Shown here one piece after another: positions 13,018 to 25,705 of a stretch of DNA of 64,000 bases. The DNA comes from Alitta virens (Eukaryota > Annelida > Polychaeta > Phyllodocida > Nereididae): assembly GCA_932294295.1 (NCBI GenBank), contig OW028585.1:27849902-27913901 (forward strand). Direction: 5' to 3'. The position numbers and the translations under genes were made by a program. The stretch's first letter is position 1. Every line of letters starts with the position of its first letter. The notes below the pieces were generated by a model that worked only from the letters and a program-made list of their open reading frames with translations, made no database searches and was not told where the DNA came from.

Positions 13018-13145
13018 AAGAATAAGATTATAAATCTATTTCTTAGGTAATAAGATAGGATAAGCTTAGATAAGCTAAGATCAGCTAAGATTAGATAGGG
13101 AAATATAGGATAAGATAGGATAAGATAAGATAAGATACAAATAAG
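13018..13145. repeat. (GATAA)n-type repeat
   Basis: Degenerate GATAAG/GATAGGATAAGAT units run for about 120 bp. The repeat makes a dense row of GATA-factor-like hexamers on this strand, but simple repeat expansion explains it. Confidence 0.8.
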
Positions 13146-13714
13146 TCCGGTCAAAAAAAAAAAAAATCAGAACTGTTATGCACAATATATACAGGCATAA
13201 AAGAGCATATAGAAATACTTTAAAAATACTACTTAAATACGTTGCACTATAATTGCAGGCAGATGGCTAAAGGAAGGATTGCATCTTTCTCTTTTGCATA
13301 CATTTGCATAAAAAAGGAGGCCTATATATGTAAATAACTACAGTGCATATGGGTCAAATTGCAACCAGCTATCAACAGAAACAAAAATTAAAAGCAACAG
13401 ATCCAATTTGTGTAAATTACAGTTTTACTTAAAAAACTTAAGAAACCTTATGATTCCTTATTTGGAGTGGGCAATTGTGGCATTTTATGAATGTGTATTC
13501 ACTGGCCAATCAGGGTCAGAAACCTAAAATGAGATGACCACTGCACTGTAAAATGGATTTACCTTGATGAATCATTCATCCTATTGTTAGGTGGCATCAA
13601 CCTTTTTACAGCAATTGGTAATATATATAATCATTAATGTAAAATTATTTAATAATATTCCTTAGGTTGGTAAAGTATGGCAGTTTTACCAAGATTTTAT
13701 ATTATTTGCTAAAT

Positions 13715-13830
13715 TTCAGATCAAGTAGCATTGGGGGCAACTGTCATGGCCCCAAACACCTTTTGAGAGTAAACAGTTGATATCAGAGTTAAATTTCATT
13801 AGCCCCATGTATTTCGAAAATACCAATTAT
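13715..13830 (+). repeat. SINE tail fragment
   Basis: TTTCAGATCAAGTAGCATTG and GGCCCCAAACACCTTTTGA match the 3' part of the SINEs at 42160-42480 and 57801-58110. The tRNA-like head present in A2 and A3 is missing in A1. Confidence 0.55.
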
Positions 13831-14344
13831 ATAAGAGAATATTAAAATCAAAACATTTTGTAAACTGAAACCAGTACATATGAAACATTAAACAGTTATC
13901 ATGTGGTACTCTTACTTTGCTCTTATTAAAACATTTCAAAGGAGACCAAGAATAGTGGTAAAAGTAGAGAGACATATTAAATGAAAATTACAGTTTAATT
14001 TCAATTTATTGAGAATTTCAGATCTTCAGATTATTTGAAACTACAAATATGAAAATCAAGCTTTTTTCATTCTCAGCAAGGGACTTGAAAAGCACATAAT
14101 GTATAATTTGTTCATAATATCAAACAATGAATGGAACACATTACCAGATTTACTGCCAAAATAGTTATTGATATCTATAACAAGCAAGATCCTCTCCTCT
14201 GGAATATTCAGTTTAAATATTCAGACCTGATAAGATAAAGATTAAGGTGAGGAATATTTACTTGTTGCCTGTCATATTCTCCAGTCCAGAGTGAAACAGT
14301 TTTCAGGTCTTATTTCTGAATTGCAATTACCACAATGGATAGAC

Positions 14345-14545
14345 TATTTCTTTCTTCCCTTTTCTCCTACTTCTCCTTCTTCCATTTACTTCTTCTTCTT
14401 CACTTATTTATATTCTTCTTTGTCTCCTCCTTGTTCTTCTTATTTTTCATCATAATTGTCTTCTTATTCATCATCATAATCTTCTTCCTTTTATTCTCTT
14501 ATTATATTCCTTCAATTTCTGCTTATTTTCCTTCCTTTTAGTCGC
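14345..14545. repeat. Polypyrimidine (TTC/CTT)n tract, A1
   Basis: Almost pure C/T on the plus strand with TTCTTC and CTCCTT units. Counterparts lie at 44664-44855 and 58759-58946 with different lengths. The L/F/S-rich frame across it is low-complexity and not a gene. Confidence 0.85.
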
Positions 14546-15133
14546 AAGAATCCAGACTAATCATCTTTGAAATATAAGTTTTAGTGTCTGTTTAGGTCTG
14601 ATGTAAATTATTGTGTATTATGGAATCGTGTTTTGGTTTTCCATGTGTTTTGGTTGTACAATCCGCAAAATATCTTCATGGGATTAATAATTAGGCTGAA
14701 ACCCAATTTCTTTATTATGACACAATGATCCAGAGTTAAGGTAAAATTTTGGAAGTACACATAAATATTACATCCCCCTGCTTGTTTGTGATTATGAAAT
14801 GATAGTCACATTGAAATACAATTTAATGCAGAGCTGACAAACAATTTGTGTTTGCATTCTCTCCCATTCTTTATAAGTAGTTTCAGCTTTCAACTTCACA
14901 GTCCATTATAATGATAGATTTGAGTATGAGGTGTACCACCTAGTTTATCATTAGGGAATTTGAAACTATTAGCAAGATAAAAAAGGTCTTTTATAAACAG
15001 TGATAAGAAAATTCACCATTCGGGAAAGTTGTGTATACAATTTAATGATCAATATTCAGGAGGTGGGTGGTGATGCCGCCTTTTTTGAAACTTTTCAAAA
15101 TCAAATTCTGCTACCAATGCAGTCATTTACATA

Positions 15134-15305
15134 TACAGTCAAACCTATAAGGACTGGTTAGCTGCTATAAACAGCCGCTACATTTCAATTCCACTGGACT
15201 GAAGTTTCATTGTGTTAACCCCATATTTAATGGTCCTATTCCTAATCTTTAACCAGCCAAAATGACCAAATCCTTGGGACAACCACTTTAATAAGGGCAC
15301 CTGTA
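15134..15305. repeat. Pogo/Tigger-like MITE remnant
   Basis: The segment opens with ACAGTCAAACCTATAAGGAC and continues CTGCTATAAACAGCC. Near the other end GGGACAACCACTTTAATAAG looks like the opposite strand of the same kind of terminus. CAGTCAAACCT...ATAA ends are typical of pogo/Tigger-derived MITEs. Copies are at about 45505-45670 (A2) and 59540-59715 (A3). Assignment rests on the end motif only. Confidence 0.3.
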
Positions 15306-15506
15306 TGGAAAGTCCACACTGTGTGTAAAAATTATATCTTGCTTATCTCTCTATAATCACTTAATATATTGGTAATATAAATAAAATTTAATTTATTCAC
15401 TCATTAAGAATAACCTTGCTAATGTGACCGGTTAGGATATACTATGGTTTCATCAAAGTCATGCATGGTAAGGTAATGATTCTATATTTTCCTTGCACAA
15501 GTCATA

Positions 15507-15581
15507 ATGGCAGAAACCAAGTCAAAATCTCTCATTGAAAATTGGATAATGGGTAAAGTGACAGGTGACTTTAAGTTATGA
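15507..15581 (+). pseudogene. Possible relic of a BTB-gene N-terminus
   Basis: The short frame begins MAETKSKSL and runs 24 codons to a stop. The intact BTB proteins of the same blocks begin MAENKPKPL, and the bases before both ATGs are similar (CCTTGC...CATAATGGCAGA versus CCTTGC...CACAATGGCAGA). In A3 the ATG has become ACG, and in A2 the segment is deleted. It may be an eroded duplicate of exon 1; the match is short and could be chance. Confidence 0.25.
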
Positions 15582-18500
15582 TGCAATAGTCCCCTTTGGC
15601 ATAGAATTCTGTTCTTTGGGGCTATACAAAACTTTTATTAAAAAAAACACCTGAGATCACTAATTCTAAGATGGCTGCCAGCGGCCAGATAGGATTGCAG
15701 TGCCCAATCATAATATTTGAATTATTTGTCATAGCAACAATTGTGACACCACTTTTTCAGCTAATTTCAGGTTGCTGAGTCTATTTCTAAACTTAGAAAT
15801 GTAATTTAGGGAAGGTAAATGGTATTTAAGACTTTTTCAGTTCCCATAGTTCATCCACGAATAATTGGATACTCAAATCCATTGCGGTGGTAGTGTCAAT
15901 ATTTATGGATGTTGTAAATTATATTTATTTTCAACATGAGGGTGAACTGAAGTTGATAATTCATTGAATAATTTGATATTATAATGTCTTTCTGTCATTG
16001 GTGCATATTTTGCATAGGTCGGTTGGATAAAAGTAACAAAAAAACGTTTAGTAGCTCTGCATCTGTCAGATTGAGAAATAATCCTGATCAGACCTGCTGG
16101 TTTCCTTCAAAATATACAGAAAGTATACAGAACCTTAAGGAATGAAGAATGCCTGATTTTGGATGCAGATTGTGGGGATATTAATGTTGGCACCGATGTT
16201 GGTACTACATAATTAATCTGATGACTAAATGTTGTATAGAATAAAGGTTGTATAAACATATCAACAGCAAGTGCCAAACTGCTTGAGACAAATGAATAAT
16301 GTACATGTTTAGTATCAGTTCAGCCCGACCCAATGCTACCAGAAAGCAATAGTTACAGCTGGATATGATTATGGAACCGTTGCTCTGATGTTTTATTCAT
16401 ATTGATTGACTTCGCAACTCACTATAGGGTTCTAAGACCTCAAAATGCAATGTGATATCATTTAAATCCAGACATATAACTAGTTAAAGTGAATCAAACT
16501 TCCTTAAAAATGACTTAGGCAGCATCTCGTCTGAGATGAAAGACAACCATAAACAGATATTTTAATTTTCCAAAAAGCAGCAAGATATTTTGTCATGTAT
16601 CTTTATTCAGCAGACTTTCATTGGTTCTTTCTTGACACAGAATATTGTGTGAAGTGGCAACTTCAATTGCTCAGCTGATGACTTTTAAATGTTGAACACA
16701 GATCTATAAATCCCCCCAATCCTTGAAATGTTGATTTAAAGTCTCTGAGAAATACCTGGACATTGTGACATTAAATCTTCTAGCAACAAAGGAGATACAT
16801 GTATTAAAACAGAAGCTAATCTATCAAGAGTATTCAGTGATATTTAATAATTATTAATGGCCTCTTCCTCTATCAGCCATCCATACCTCATTACATTCAA
16901 CATTTTCTAATTGCAGAATGATTCTTGACTATAAAATCAATGCAATGTTCTGGTGTTAAAATCCCCAGAGTTTTCCCATTCTGGAAAAACTCACATCAAT
17001 TTTCCAGGTTTTCCCTTATTTCCAGATTGGCTATGTAGCATGCTAAGTACTGACATCACCACTCCTCATATACATTTACACTTAAATAACATTTATCTTT
17101 CCTAAATGCATCTTTTAAGTTTAGATATGGACTCAGCAACCTGAAATTAGCCGAAAAAGTTAATATATGTTTCCATATCACAGGACTGTTACATAATTAT
17201 ATTAGGTCACATGATTATATGCAGTTCACAATATATGATATTGTATTACCTAAATGATTCTTCTTCATTGACTTTGTTAAAAGCTTGAATAAGAAAATGC
17301 CAACAGTGACATATTTCCATCAGCTTATAAATACAGCAAGTAAGCAACACAGAACTGTGCTACATAAATAGTCATACATACATATAACATTATCACAGGA
17401 TACATACTGAAGTTAGGCTATTATAAGATAGTATTATGTGACATAAGAATTTAAGTATTAATTGTTATCATTAGATCTACAATGTTCTTTCTGAAAAAGC
17501 ATGAATCACAATTCCTGATTGTGGGAGGCAGTTGACGTTTTTGGATCACCTGGTTTAAATGTCAGAAAGAATTGTGGGTAAGAGAAGTAGGTCAAGGAAT
17601 TTTGTTATTCAATTTTATTAGACAATGTGAAAGAATCAAAATGCTATCAGAGCTTATTCAAACGACTTCACTGTAAGCTAACTGTGATGGTCAAATGCAG
17701 GGATAAAATTTATAATATTTAGTTTGATCAGAACGACTTGCATAGGAATGCTTGGACTGCTCTGTTTACTATTGCATCGCACTCACAGATTTATGTGCAT
17801 GTTCAGATTTTGTTGACACTAAAAATGTATGAATTGCTCCATTTGATTGTTATAGAATTGAAATCATGTGGATGTAATTTTAATGTATTGTAAATGTCAA
17901 ATTGACAGACAAAGCATATGTTATTTCTAAAAAAAACATATTCATTAAATATATATAACATATTGAACAAAACCCTCCCCTGCAAATATTGATCTGCCCT
18001 AGAAACAAGGAAGGTTTTATGACGGCATACTAAATATACTGACTCAGAGCTGTTCTGGTGATCCGTTGCTGCATTGCTAAATTCATAGAAGGTAAATAAC
18101 TGAAGACTCATTTAATACACTTGTATAGCTGTTTCCAATAAGATTATTCAACTAGAGTTTTTGACTTCATTGTTTCACAATGTCATGAATAAGTGTTAGT
18201 TAAACCTTTCATTATGGTAGTCTGGATATATTTATAACAAGCAGATGTGGGCGGCAAAGTCTAGCATTACATATAGCAAATATCATTTAGTAAATCAATT
18301 TTAAAGGGGACTACATTTTTTGGCATTTTGATTTCATGGGAGGTCATGAGTTGTGTAAACAGTGTGCAATGACAAAAGAATAAGATGCAACAAACTCAGA
18401 GGATAATTAACTTAATGTTGCAATTTAAAAATCTTCAGATCTATATTTGCAAACAGCTGCAAACATACTGATGAAAAATGCTGACAGTAAAAACAGAGTG

Positions 18501-19108
18501 GTCAAGCTAACGAAGGCCAGAATAGCAGAGTTATTTCATATGCATTAATGCTATTGTATGTGTCAGGATAACCAGCGTATATGCCACCTCATGAATAAAT
18601 GATTATTTCCCAGACAGAAATATTTTTTGGACTCATATGCATTGTTTTTCCAACTTACATGTCATGTGATTTAGTCCAGAAGGGAGGTTTGCCTGAAAGC
18701 AATAAGTGGAAACTCATCACAGAAAATGAAGCTTTATTAAAAGACAATTGATAATATGAATTATTGCATATAGCAGCAAGGTCCATGATAATTGAGCTTA
18801 CTTGGTTTCATAAAAATATTCTTTTTTGCTAATCTTAGGGTTAGGGTAGTAACACCAAACAATAATAGGTTTTTGAAAAGCTTATAACAAGTCTGAAACA
18901 GAAACTTCTTTGTGTGCAGGTTTTAGAAAGTCTATGCCATATTGTTAATAACTTGTCATGGTGTTTTATTTATGATTAGTCTGGTAAGATCAAAATTTTA
19001 ATCTATACCAAGCTGTTTCCAATGATAATTTGTCTATGTCTATAACATAGTCTCTGTGGCCTATGATATTTTGTCTGAAGCTTCGTCCTTGCCATTCTAG
19101 GTATCACA

Positions 19109-21371
19109 ATGGCAGAGAACAAACCAAAACCACTTGGCAAAGGTCTTTTGGAAATGTTGGAGAAACAAGAGCATTGTGACGTTCTCTTCAATGTGGACGG
19201 AGAAATTATTGGGGCCCACAGGGTGCTTCTGAAATTTAGAGGTGAAGCTTTGTACAATATGGCCGCAGGGTGGAATCACGAAAAGGAGCCCAGACCCATT
19301 GAAGACATGACCTACGCCATCTTCAAAATACTTCTAAGGTATGTAAAATATTAGACCAAAGACTCCTGATTGCTTTTATGAAGTACACTTACCCCATGGG
19401 TGGAGTCATTTGCTTGCCACACAGCATCCATACCCAATAATATACAATATAAAATCTTGCAAAGTAGATTTTAACTTTTTATTTTTTTTATTGAATCTTC
19501 ATTCTTTAATGTTGATTATCACATAACAAAATTGTCACATAGGTGATGCTCCACTTGTTAGTAGTGTGTGTTGCTTGCAGTATACATTATTTAGTAAAAG
19601 GTAGGGTACCCATAATATCTATTAAAATTGATTTTAGCTATATATATATAATATGTTACAAACTTTTAAATCATTCAGTATTCTTTTATATAATTGAGTT
19701 AACTCAAAGATTTTGACCAACGTTTTTCTGTAAATCGATCATGCCCATTTAACATCACAGTAATAATATCGTTGTCATTTATATTTTCAAGATTAGTATC
19801 TGGGATTGTACTTGCTATACTAAATAATTATTTATCCCTATGAATATGAAAAAAATGGCACTGTAAAAAATAATGAAGATCAGCTTCAAGTGCAATGCCA
19901 CAGTATGAACAGGTTGGATCATCAATGATGTTAAATTTAAACAGATATGCTGCTAATCCACTAGCACCTAAGTGCAGATGTGTGTGTTCAACTTTTGCAG
20001 CATGACACCCTTCACTATGTATCTTTCTTTTATAACTCTGGGTACAGTTTAGACAGCGTTTAAAGTTGACTGATGAAATATTTCTGGCATTTAAAGTTGG
20101 ATCTTTCCAAAAAAAAATTAAATAATATTCATGCAGAAGTTAACCACATGGTAAGATTATTCCCTGATTATTCCTTTACACAGGTCAGCTGTCTATATTT
20201 TTAACACTTTGATGATTTTTTTCTGTACATTATTGTTCAATGAATATAATGACAAAAAACGACAAAAAAAAATATCTACTCATTAAATGATTTTTGCACT
20301 CACTTTTATTCAAATTATAGAAAATTCCAGAATATTCTGTGATGTATTGATGCTAATGTCATATACAAACATTATAGAAATCTTATTCAACTCCAATTTG
20401 CTTCTGTGTTTTTTTACAGGTACATGTACAGTGATGAAATACTTATATCAAATGACAATGTATTCCCTCTTCTGTCTGCTTCCAAACAACTCAAGATGAA
20501 ATATGTGGAGAAGCTTTGTACGGATCACATCATTAAATCCATTGGGACTGGCAATGTTTGTACTTACATGGAGGAGGCAATTAACTTCAATTCTGAAGCA
20601 ATAAAGAAGAAGTGTCTGGATATATTTTCAAAGGAAACTGCTCAAGTATTGAATACTGGTCTCTTCAAGAAGCTTTCTCAACCAGCGCTCTCTGCATTCC
20701 TTGATGTTGATTCCATCAATGTTTTAGAAATTTTGCTGTTCTGGCATGTAAAAAAGGGGATGGTACAGAAATGCAATGATGAAGGGATTTCTGTTAATGG
20801 ATTGAATCTGAGAAAGGTCATAGGAGATGCATTGTACAAAATACGATTTCCAACCATGACCACACAAGATTTTGCAAATGGAGTCTCAACAATTGATGGG
20901 TTTTTGACTGACAGTGAAATTAAACAAGTTTTTCAGAAAATTACAGTTTTTGACAGTGAAGGCATTGAATGTCCTTTCTCAAACAAATTTCGTTGTGAAA
21001 AGAGCTTTTACCAAACTCCAGTTGCTGACGTGGAGCAATTGTGCAATCAAAAGGTGCTTTATAACTGGAAAGATAAACAACACTGTGACTTCAATTCATT
21101 GTTAAACTACATGAAAGACTGTTCAAACGAAGCTCAAATTGGGCTTGAATTGCTCTCTTACAGACTTGTTTTGCAATGCTATGCTGATTTGGAAAACAGT
21201 AGTGCTATAGTAACTCGAGCAAATGATTGGAATCAAGACATTCGTAACAAGCTTCATGATGAATTTCATGTTTGGCAAAAAACTTTAAAAACTGAAAATG
21301 TAAGCAAGATAATGACAGAATTCATACAGATGAAAAATCAGTTGAACAAAATTTGTGAATGGACCACTTAA
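19109..21371 (+). CDS. BTB-BACK domain protein, copy 1 (two coding exons)
   Basis: Exon 1 is 19109-19338 (donor CTAAG|GTATGT) and exon 2 is 20420-21371 (acceptor TTTTTTACAG|G). The spliced product is 393 aa. The BTB fold covers about residues 18-120, with the dimer-type core LFNVDGEIIGAHRVLL and the exon-junction motif LLRYMYSDEI. A BACK domain follows at about 120-240 (NVCTYMEEA, LSQPALSAFL, ALYKIRFPTM, DGFLTDSEI), close in style to BTBD1/2/3/6. Those proteins end in a PHR domain; here residues about 255-393 are a different cysteine-containing region (YNWKDKQHCDF, FIQMKNQLNKICEW) that I do not recognise. Family members are often CUL3 ubiquitin-ligase adaptors, so a substrate-adaptor role is inferred only. 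The ATG is just after a possible acceptor (CATTCTAG), so a 5' UTR intron is likely. The 1.08 kb intron is AT-rich without other features. Relative to copy 2, the BACK segment FWHVKKGMVQ lacks a tryptophan. Confidence 0.88.
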
Positions 21372-21551
21372 CTACCACTTCCAAGACCAACATCACAATC
21401 ACTTGATATTTCTTCAAATAATTCTTTTAAAGAATGTGGTGATCATGACAGACAAGGCATATGCTAAATGATCATTGTAATCACTACTTGTCTAGTATGT
21501 CTTTACTGTTTGTAAACATTGAATTTGTACGGTATAGCGAGAACTGTCTTG

Positions 21552-21557
21552 AATAAA
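21552..21557 (+). terminator. Poly(A) signal of BTB gene 1
   Basis: AATAAA lies about 180 bases after the stop codon and is followed by a T-rich stretch. The copy-2 gene has the matching signal at 55036-55041. Confidence 0.6.
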
Positions 21558-22175
21558 GTTTAGTAGAATATTTAGTATCTTGTCATATTTTTCCACAGCA
21601 ACATTTGATCATATCATCATAATACCTGGATTGTTTGCATAAATTGATATATTGATCTATTTTATGCTAGAGCTCTGTGTAATAATTCTTCTCAGTGACT
21701 CTGCAAACTCAAACCAAATTTTAATTCAAATATGAATACCAGAGTATATATATAGAGAGAGAGTTTTAGATGAAGTTATGAAATTATTTATCTTGTGAAT
21801 TAATTTGTTGTTACAAAGCAAGCATGAGTTTTGTTATAAAATGGTTAAATCAATTAGGGTATTCATTTTAGTTATAATATGGCATATATAATGTGAGATA
21901 TCATGTCTGCTACAAATCATTTAATGAATTTTGAAAGATTTCTTCATCCAAACAATGTTCAAAATGGTAAAAAATAAACCAGGACCTTCAGAGGATTTGA
22001 TGAAAGTTTTGTTTTTTCTATGAAAGTTTTTTGCCAAGTCTTCAGTTACTAGACCACCCATCTGTCTAAGACAAGCTACTCCAGTAATGTATCTAAATAT
22101 AAAAACATTTCGTTATATTGTGATCTCTCAGCAATTAAGAATTTTTACTGCATAAATAAACATGAAAAATGAATG

Positions 22176-22917
22176 TTCAGAATTCATTGTTTGCAAAATA
22201 TTTGTAATTGCGCAAAACAACAACATAAAAATCAGTCTTTAAAATCATGCAGTTTCATCAACAAATTTTGGTTTTATCGTTTATCCCCATAAGTTATTCA
22301 CTACTCTATCACAATGAATCTTTATCCCGGCAAGACTACATATTGATATGGTTTAAATGTAATACTATGTCCTTTCTCTTTTCATACTTCCTCACAACAA
22401 TTCATTTTGGGATTAAGAATAGTGGTTCAAAAAAGGCTTTCTAAAGCAAAAATGATAATAATGCTTATGTAATCAATTTATCACAGACAGCCAGTTCATT
22501 AGAAAAACAACAACCAAAAGGATAAATATCTCAAATAAAATATGTCAAATAATAAATGCAGTGTATATAAATGGTTTATCAGATCTAATCCTCACAGTGT
22601 AACTATATTCCATACTCTCATGCAGCTACACTGCCCACACGCCCCAAGTCGGTTACTATAATTTATTCAACCCACTTAACTGCCTCAACCAATCAGCTCA
22701 CTAGCGTAGAGATTTTTGGCAAAAGCTACGCTAAGGAGGTCGGGGCAAGAACCAGGTCATCATGAATATTCATGACTTGACCTACTATAGCTACGCGACG
22801 CAGCTGTGTTGTCAAGGGTTGATTTGTCAGGGTGCTATATTCATAAATACAATCACTGAAATACAAGTTAGATCTTTTTCAAATAAGTGTACATAAGTAA
22901 TGTATATTCATATCTTA
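22176..22917. other. Spacer between A1 and B2 with a promoter-like island
   Basis: This is single-copy sequence. The part at 22620-22800 is more GC-rich than its surroundings and holds a KLF/Sp-like CACACGCCCC, a CCAAT box (CAACCAATCAGC) and a palindrome listed separately. No transcript can be assigned to it; the nearest recognised genes are BTB gene 1, which ends upstream, and nothing downstream on this strand. Confidence 0.3.
22754..22782. promoter_or_regulatory. Near-perfect palindrome flanked by AGGTCA half-sites
   Basis: AGGTCATCATGAAT is followed directly by ATTCATGACTTGACCT, an inverted copy with a small indel. The centre CATGAATATTCATG is a perfect palindrome, and the outer hexamers AGGTCA/TGACCT are nuclear-receptor-type half-sites. 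Its function is unknown. Confidence 0.3.
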
Positions 22918-22919
22918 AA

Positions 22920-23105
22920 TAGAATCTGGCCAATTTGATCATTCTGAGGGGTCTATGTTAAGGCGGGTAAAATACCCCACCCATGGGGTAAATGTATAAT
23001 ATGGCGTGGGCTCCGTGCAGCTATAATTTCATCATTACGTCTGCCTGCAGCTGGTCATATTATATGCTGACTAAGCTTCAGACCCAGTAGCACGGAGACA
23101 ACACA
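22920..23105 (+). repeat. SINE-family fragment (B2)
   Basis: This is the counterpart of 2372-2535, sharing TGAGGGGTCTATGTTA, the ACCCCAC motif and CTTCAGACCCAGTAGCACGG. It lacks the tRNA-like head. Confidence 0.6.
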
Positions 23106-24154
23106 ATAATTGCATTCTTCTGAGGAAGTTGAGAAAGACTCATGCTTAAACTGGAGTGTCAGTTATATGGAATTATCTGGTTATTAACATTACCTTTGCA
23201 GAACTTTATTTATTTTACATTTAACACGCATGACATTAATTAAAAACAGCAGTAATTAGCTGACGAGATATTTTAAACTAGATATTTAAGGACCACAGTA
23301 ATTTCAGAACATAAAATATGTCAAAAGTATTGGGCTATAAATCTATTGTGAATAAAAAAGCTCCTGCAACAGGATTTCAGTTATCACAAATAAGTCCCAA
23401 AAAAGGGCAATTTGTAATTTTTCATTTTAACAGACCAGACAGATTTGGGTTATTGCTAAGTGTTTTGATATGTGGCATACCAAAATCCCTCCAAAAAAAA
23501 GTGGAAAAATGTATATCATATATATTTTTATTTTTTTTATTATTATTTTATTTTTTTTTGGAGCTTTTGAAATTTTGAAGTTTAATTCTTAATAAGGACC
23601 TTCACTAATTGAATTATGATAGAAGTTGATTATCATAATCCATTTTTAGTTATTAATATTTCATTTCATATTAATGTCAACTATTTCTGATTAAGAATAC
23701 TGTTTTTAATTAGATTATAGCTTCATTAATCTTACATTATTGCATTTAAAGCAGTTGAATTAAAAAAGGGTTTCAGGCTGATAAATATTTGTAATAATAA
23801 AGCAAAAAAACGTTTTACATTATTATTGCAATTGTCCATTTAATTTGTAAATAATGATATAATATTGGTATATACGTTTATGATTGTGATATAAATGTGC
23901 CTGTGCTTATGAAAATATGTATAACAGCGTTATTGTTATATTGTAATATATGGACAAAAAAATGTATATTAACTAATTATCGAACACAATTGGTTAAGTT
24001 AAGTGGCCAGAACTATAATTTTAAGAAATTGTAATTCTGGCATATTTTAATGCAGTGAAACTTCACAGTTAAGTTAACCAATATATTAAGACAATTTCCA
24101 TATTATGAAATGAGTGGTAAAAAATGTAATTATAATGGTTGAAATATCATGAAA

Positions 24155-24258
24155 TATATATATATAGAAGTTTATTGACCGCAGGGCATCAAATAGATAC
24201 ATGTGTCATAAAAAAATAAAACAATGATAAAAATAAAAATATACATATATATAATATG
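24155..24258 (-). mobile_element. 3'-end scrap of a LINE, minus strand
   Basis: On the minus strand it reads TTTATGACACATGTATCTAT, then GATGCCCTGCGGTCAATAAA and a TATA-rich end. This matches the 3' end of the truncated LINE at 42905-44462 (around 44405-44462). B1 has no insertion at the equivalent site near 3590. The flanks repeat ATGAAATATATAT / ATGAATATATATG, a possible target-site duplication. It inserted after block B was duplicated. Confidence 0.75.
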
Positions 24259-24948
24259 AATATATATGTCGAATTAATTATTTTTAAGGGTCATATTTCT
24301 ATATATAACACTGTATTAATGACAATTTGAAATAAGATATAAAAATGTATCAGACTTACTATTAATTTTGAATATATTTGAATAAATTTAGATTGGCCTA
24401 TTATGTATATTATTGTATTAAATTGCACACTAATGCTTCATCGCCAGCATTTAATATGTTATAGACAATATTTGTTAAATGCTATGGTGATATTGATGCT
24501 TGTTATAATTCGGTGTTTCTTAGAGAACTTATATTCTGTTAAATAAAGCAAAAATATGTATACTAAGCATATGTATTTGACATTGTTGCTTTACACAATA
24601 GGGTGACCCATCCCATGGCAAATTGTTTACAACATACTGTTCCACAGCATGTTTTGTTTGTAACACAATATTTCATGACATAATTTATTTCAGGATACTT
24701 TGGAAACACAGCAATGCAATTTACATGAAACCATGATATAAGAACCCTTTACTATAACAACCTTTCCAATGATTATTAAATAATAGTAAAAAAAGTAAAT
24801 ACCTTACTATTGCGACCACCTCACTATAAAGACCACCTCACTATTAACCATTTCTCTCAATATGGAAATATCAATATAATAATAAACTTGTAATACATGC
24901 CTATTTGTTGTATGTTAAATATATGTTATTCTAATTAGTCTATGCTGT

Positions 24949-25071
24949 ATCCCAGATAGCATTCCAAATCGAGCCAGCGTCATTTCTGCATTGGCCGCCT
25001 TCGTTACAACATCATTTTGACATCGCTGACATCGCGCTGACGTTGATACGATTTGGAATGCTGTCTGGGAT
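24949..25071. repeat. Hairpin element (MITE-like), B2 copy
   Basis: Same inverted ends as 4278-4400, differing by about one base (CATCATTTTG against CATCGTTTTG). The 61-residue minus-strand frame over it translates identically in both copies, but it is read through the hairpin and has no protein features. Confidence 0.65.
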
Positions 25072-25567
25072 TGCCTATTTTGTGTAATTGTATTTTCCAT
25101 ATATGTATGTGTTGTGATTTTAGCACGTATAGGTCGAAGGAATTTGCAATTGGGTCCAAAAGTGCCGATTCAATATCTACATATTCTGTGAGTCTCTTAA
25201 ACTTTTCAGGGAAACATTAACAGTGTGAAGAGCAGCATTTGCACTTGGCAGAGCAGCATTTACAATTGGAAGAACACCATTTACACTTGGCCCCTTCCAG
25301 AGAAGCTACATAAGTGCCCCTGGCTATGATACTTTGCGATCGTGTATGGTCTGTCGATTTGCAATGTATCACTGCCTGAGGAGCTTATTTATACAACTAA
25401 AAAAACAAGATGGCTGGCAAAAAATGGCATAACTCAGGAGGCATTATATTTTTTTGGCAAAGTATATCTCTTTTGTAAATGCACGACTGTGTTTCTGTTG
25501 AATATTGTGTTATTTTCTTTGTGTACAGACAATAAAGTGTATGTTTTGCCAATTCAATTTTCTCCAT

Positions 25568-25705
25568 ATATCTATTTATCTATCTATCTATCTGTCTATC
25601 TATCTATCCATCCATCTATCTATCTATTTATCTATCTATCTATCTGTCTACCTATCTATCTATATATGTATATATGTATCATATCTATCTATCCATCTAT
25701 CTATT
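25568..25705. repeat. (CTAT)n microsatellite, B2 copy
   Basis: It has the same length and interruptions as the array at 4897-5034. A GAAA tract follows at 25838-25920. Confidence 0.9.

Larger units (their letters stand above)
9046..13559. other. Spacer between B1 and A1
   Basis: This single-copy stretch has no counterpart between B2 and A2, where the large palindrome sits instead. It holds an internally deleted SINE, one GC-richer minus-strand exon candidate and a GATAA repeat, listed separately. A short TA repeat lies near 12790. Nothing else in it could be supported as a gene. Confidence 0.6.
13560..22175. repeat. Duplication block A, copy 1 (contains BTB gene 1)
   Basis: The block aligns with A2 (about 41889-55640) and, for its first half, with A3 (57549-61110). 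It lacks the two LINEs of A2. It also lacks the 83-bp exon-like piece present in A2 (44531-44611) and A3 (58626-58706): at 14241 the flanks are joined directly. It keeps about 1.4 kb (15485-16925) that A2 has lost. Apart from the listed sub-features, 13830-19100 shows no gene. Its 5' edge also resembles 61905-62055. Confidence 0.85.

Noticed and set aside
14335..14541. Leucine/phenylalanine-rich open frame (also 44657-44854, 58752-58946)
   Set aside because: It is a translation of a C/T-rich tract whose length and frame differ between blocks, so it is not conserved as a protein.
18836..18855. TTAGGGTTAGGG (also near 52297)
   Set aside because: Only two telomere-like units, present in both A copies; too short to call an interstitial telomere.
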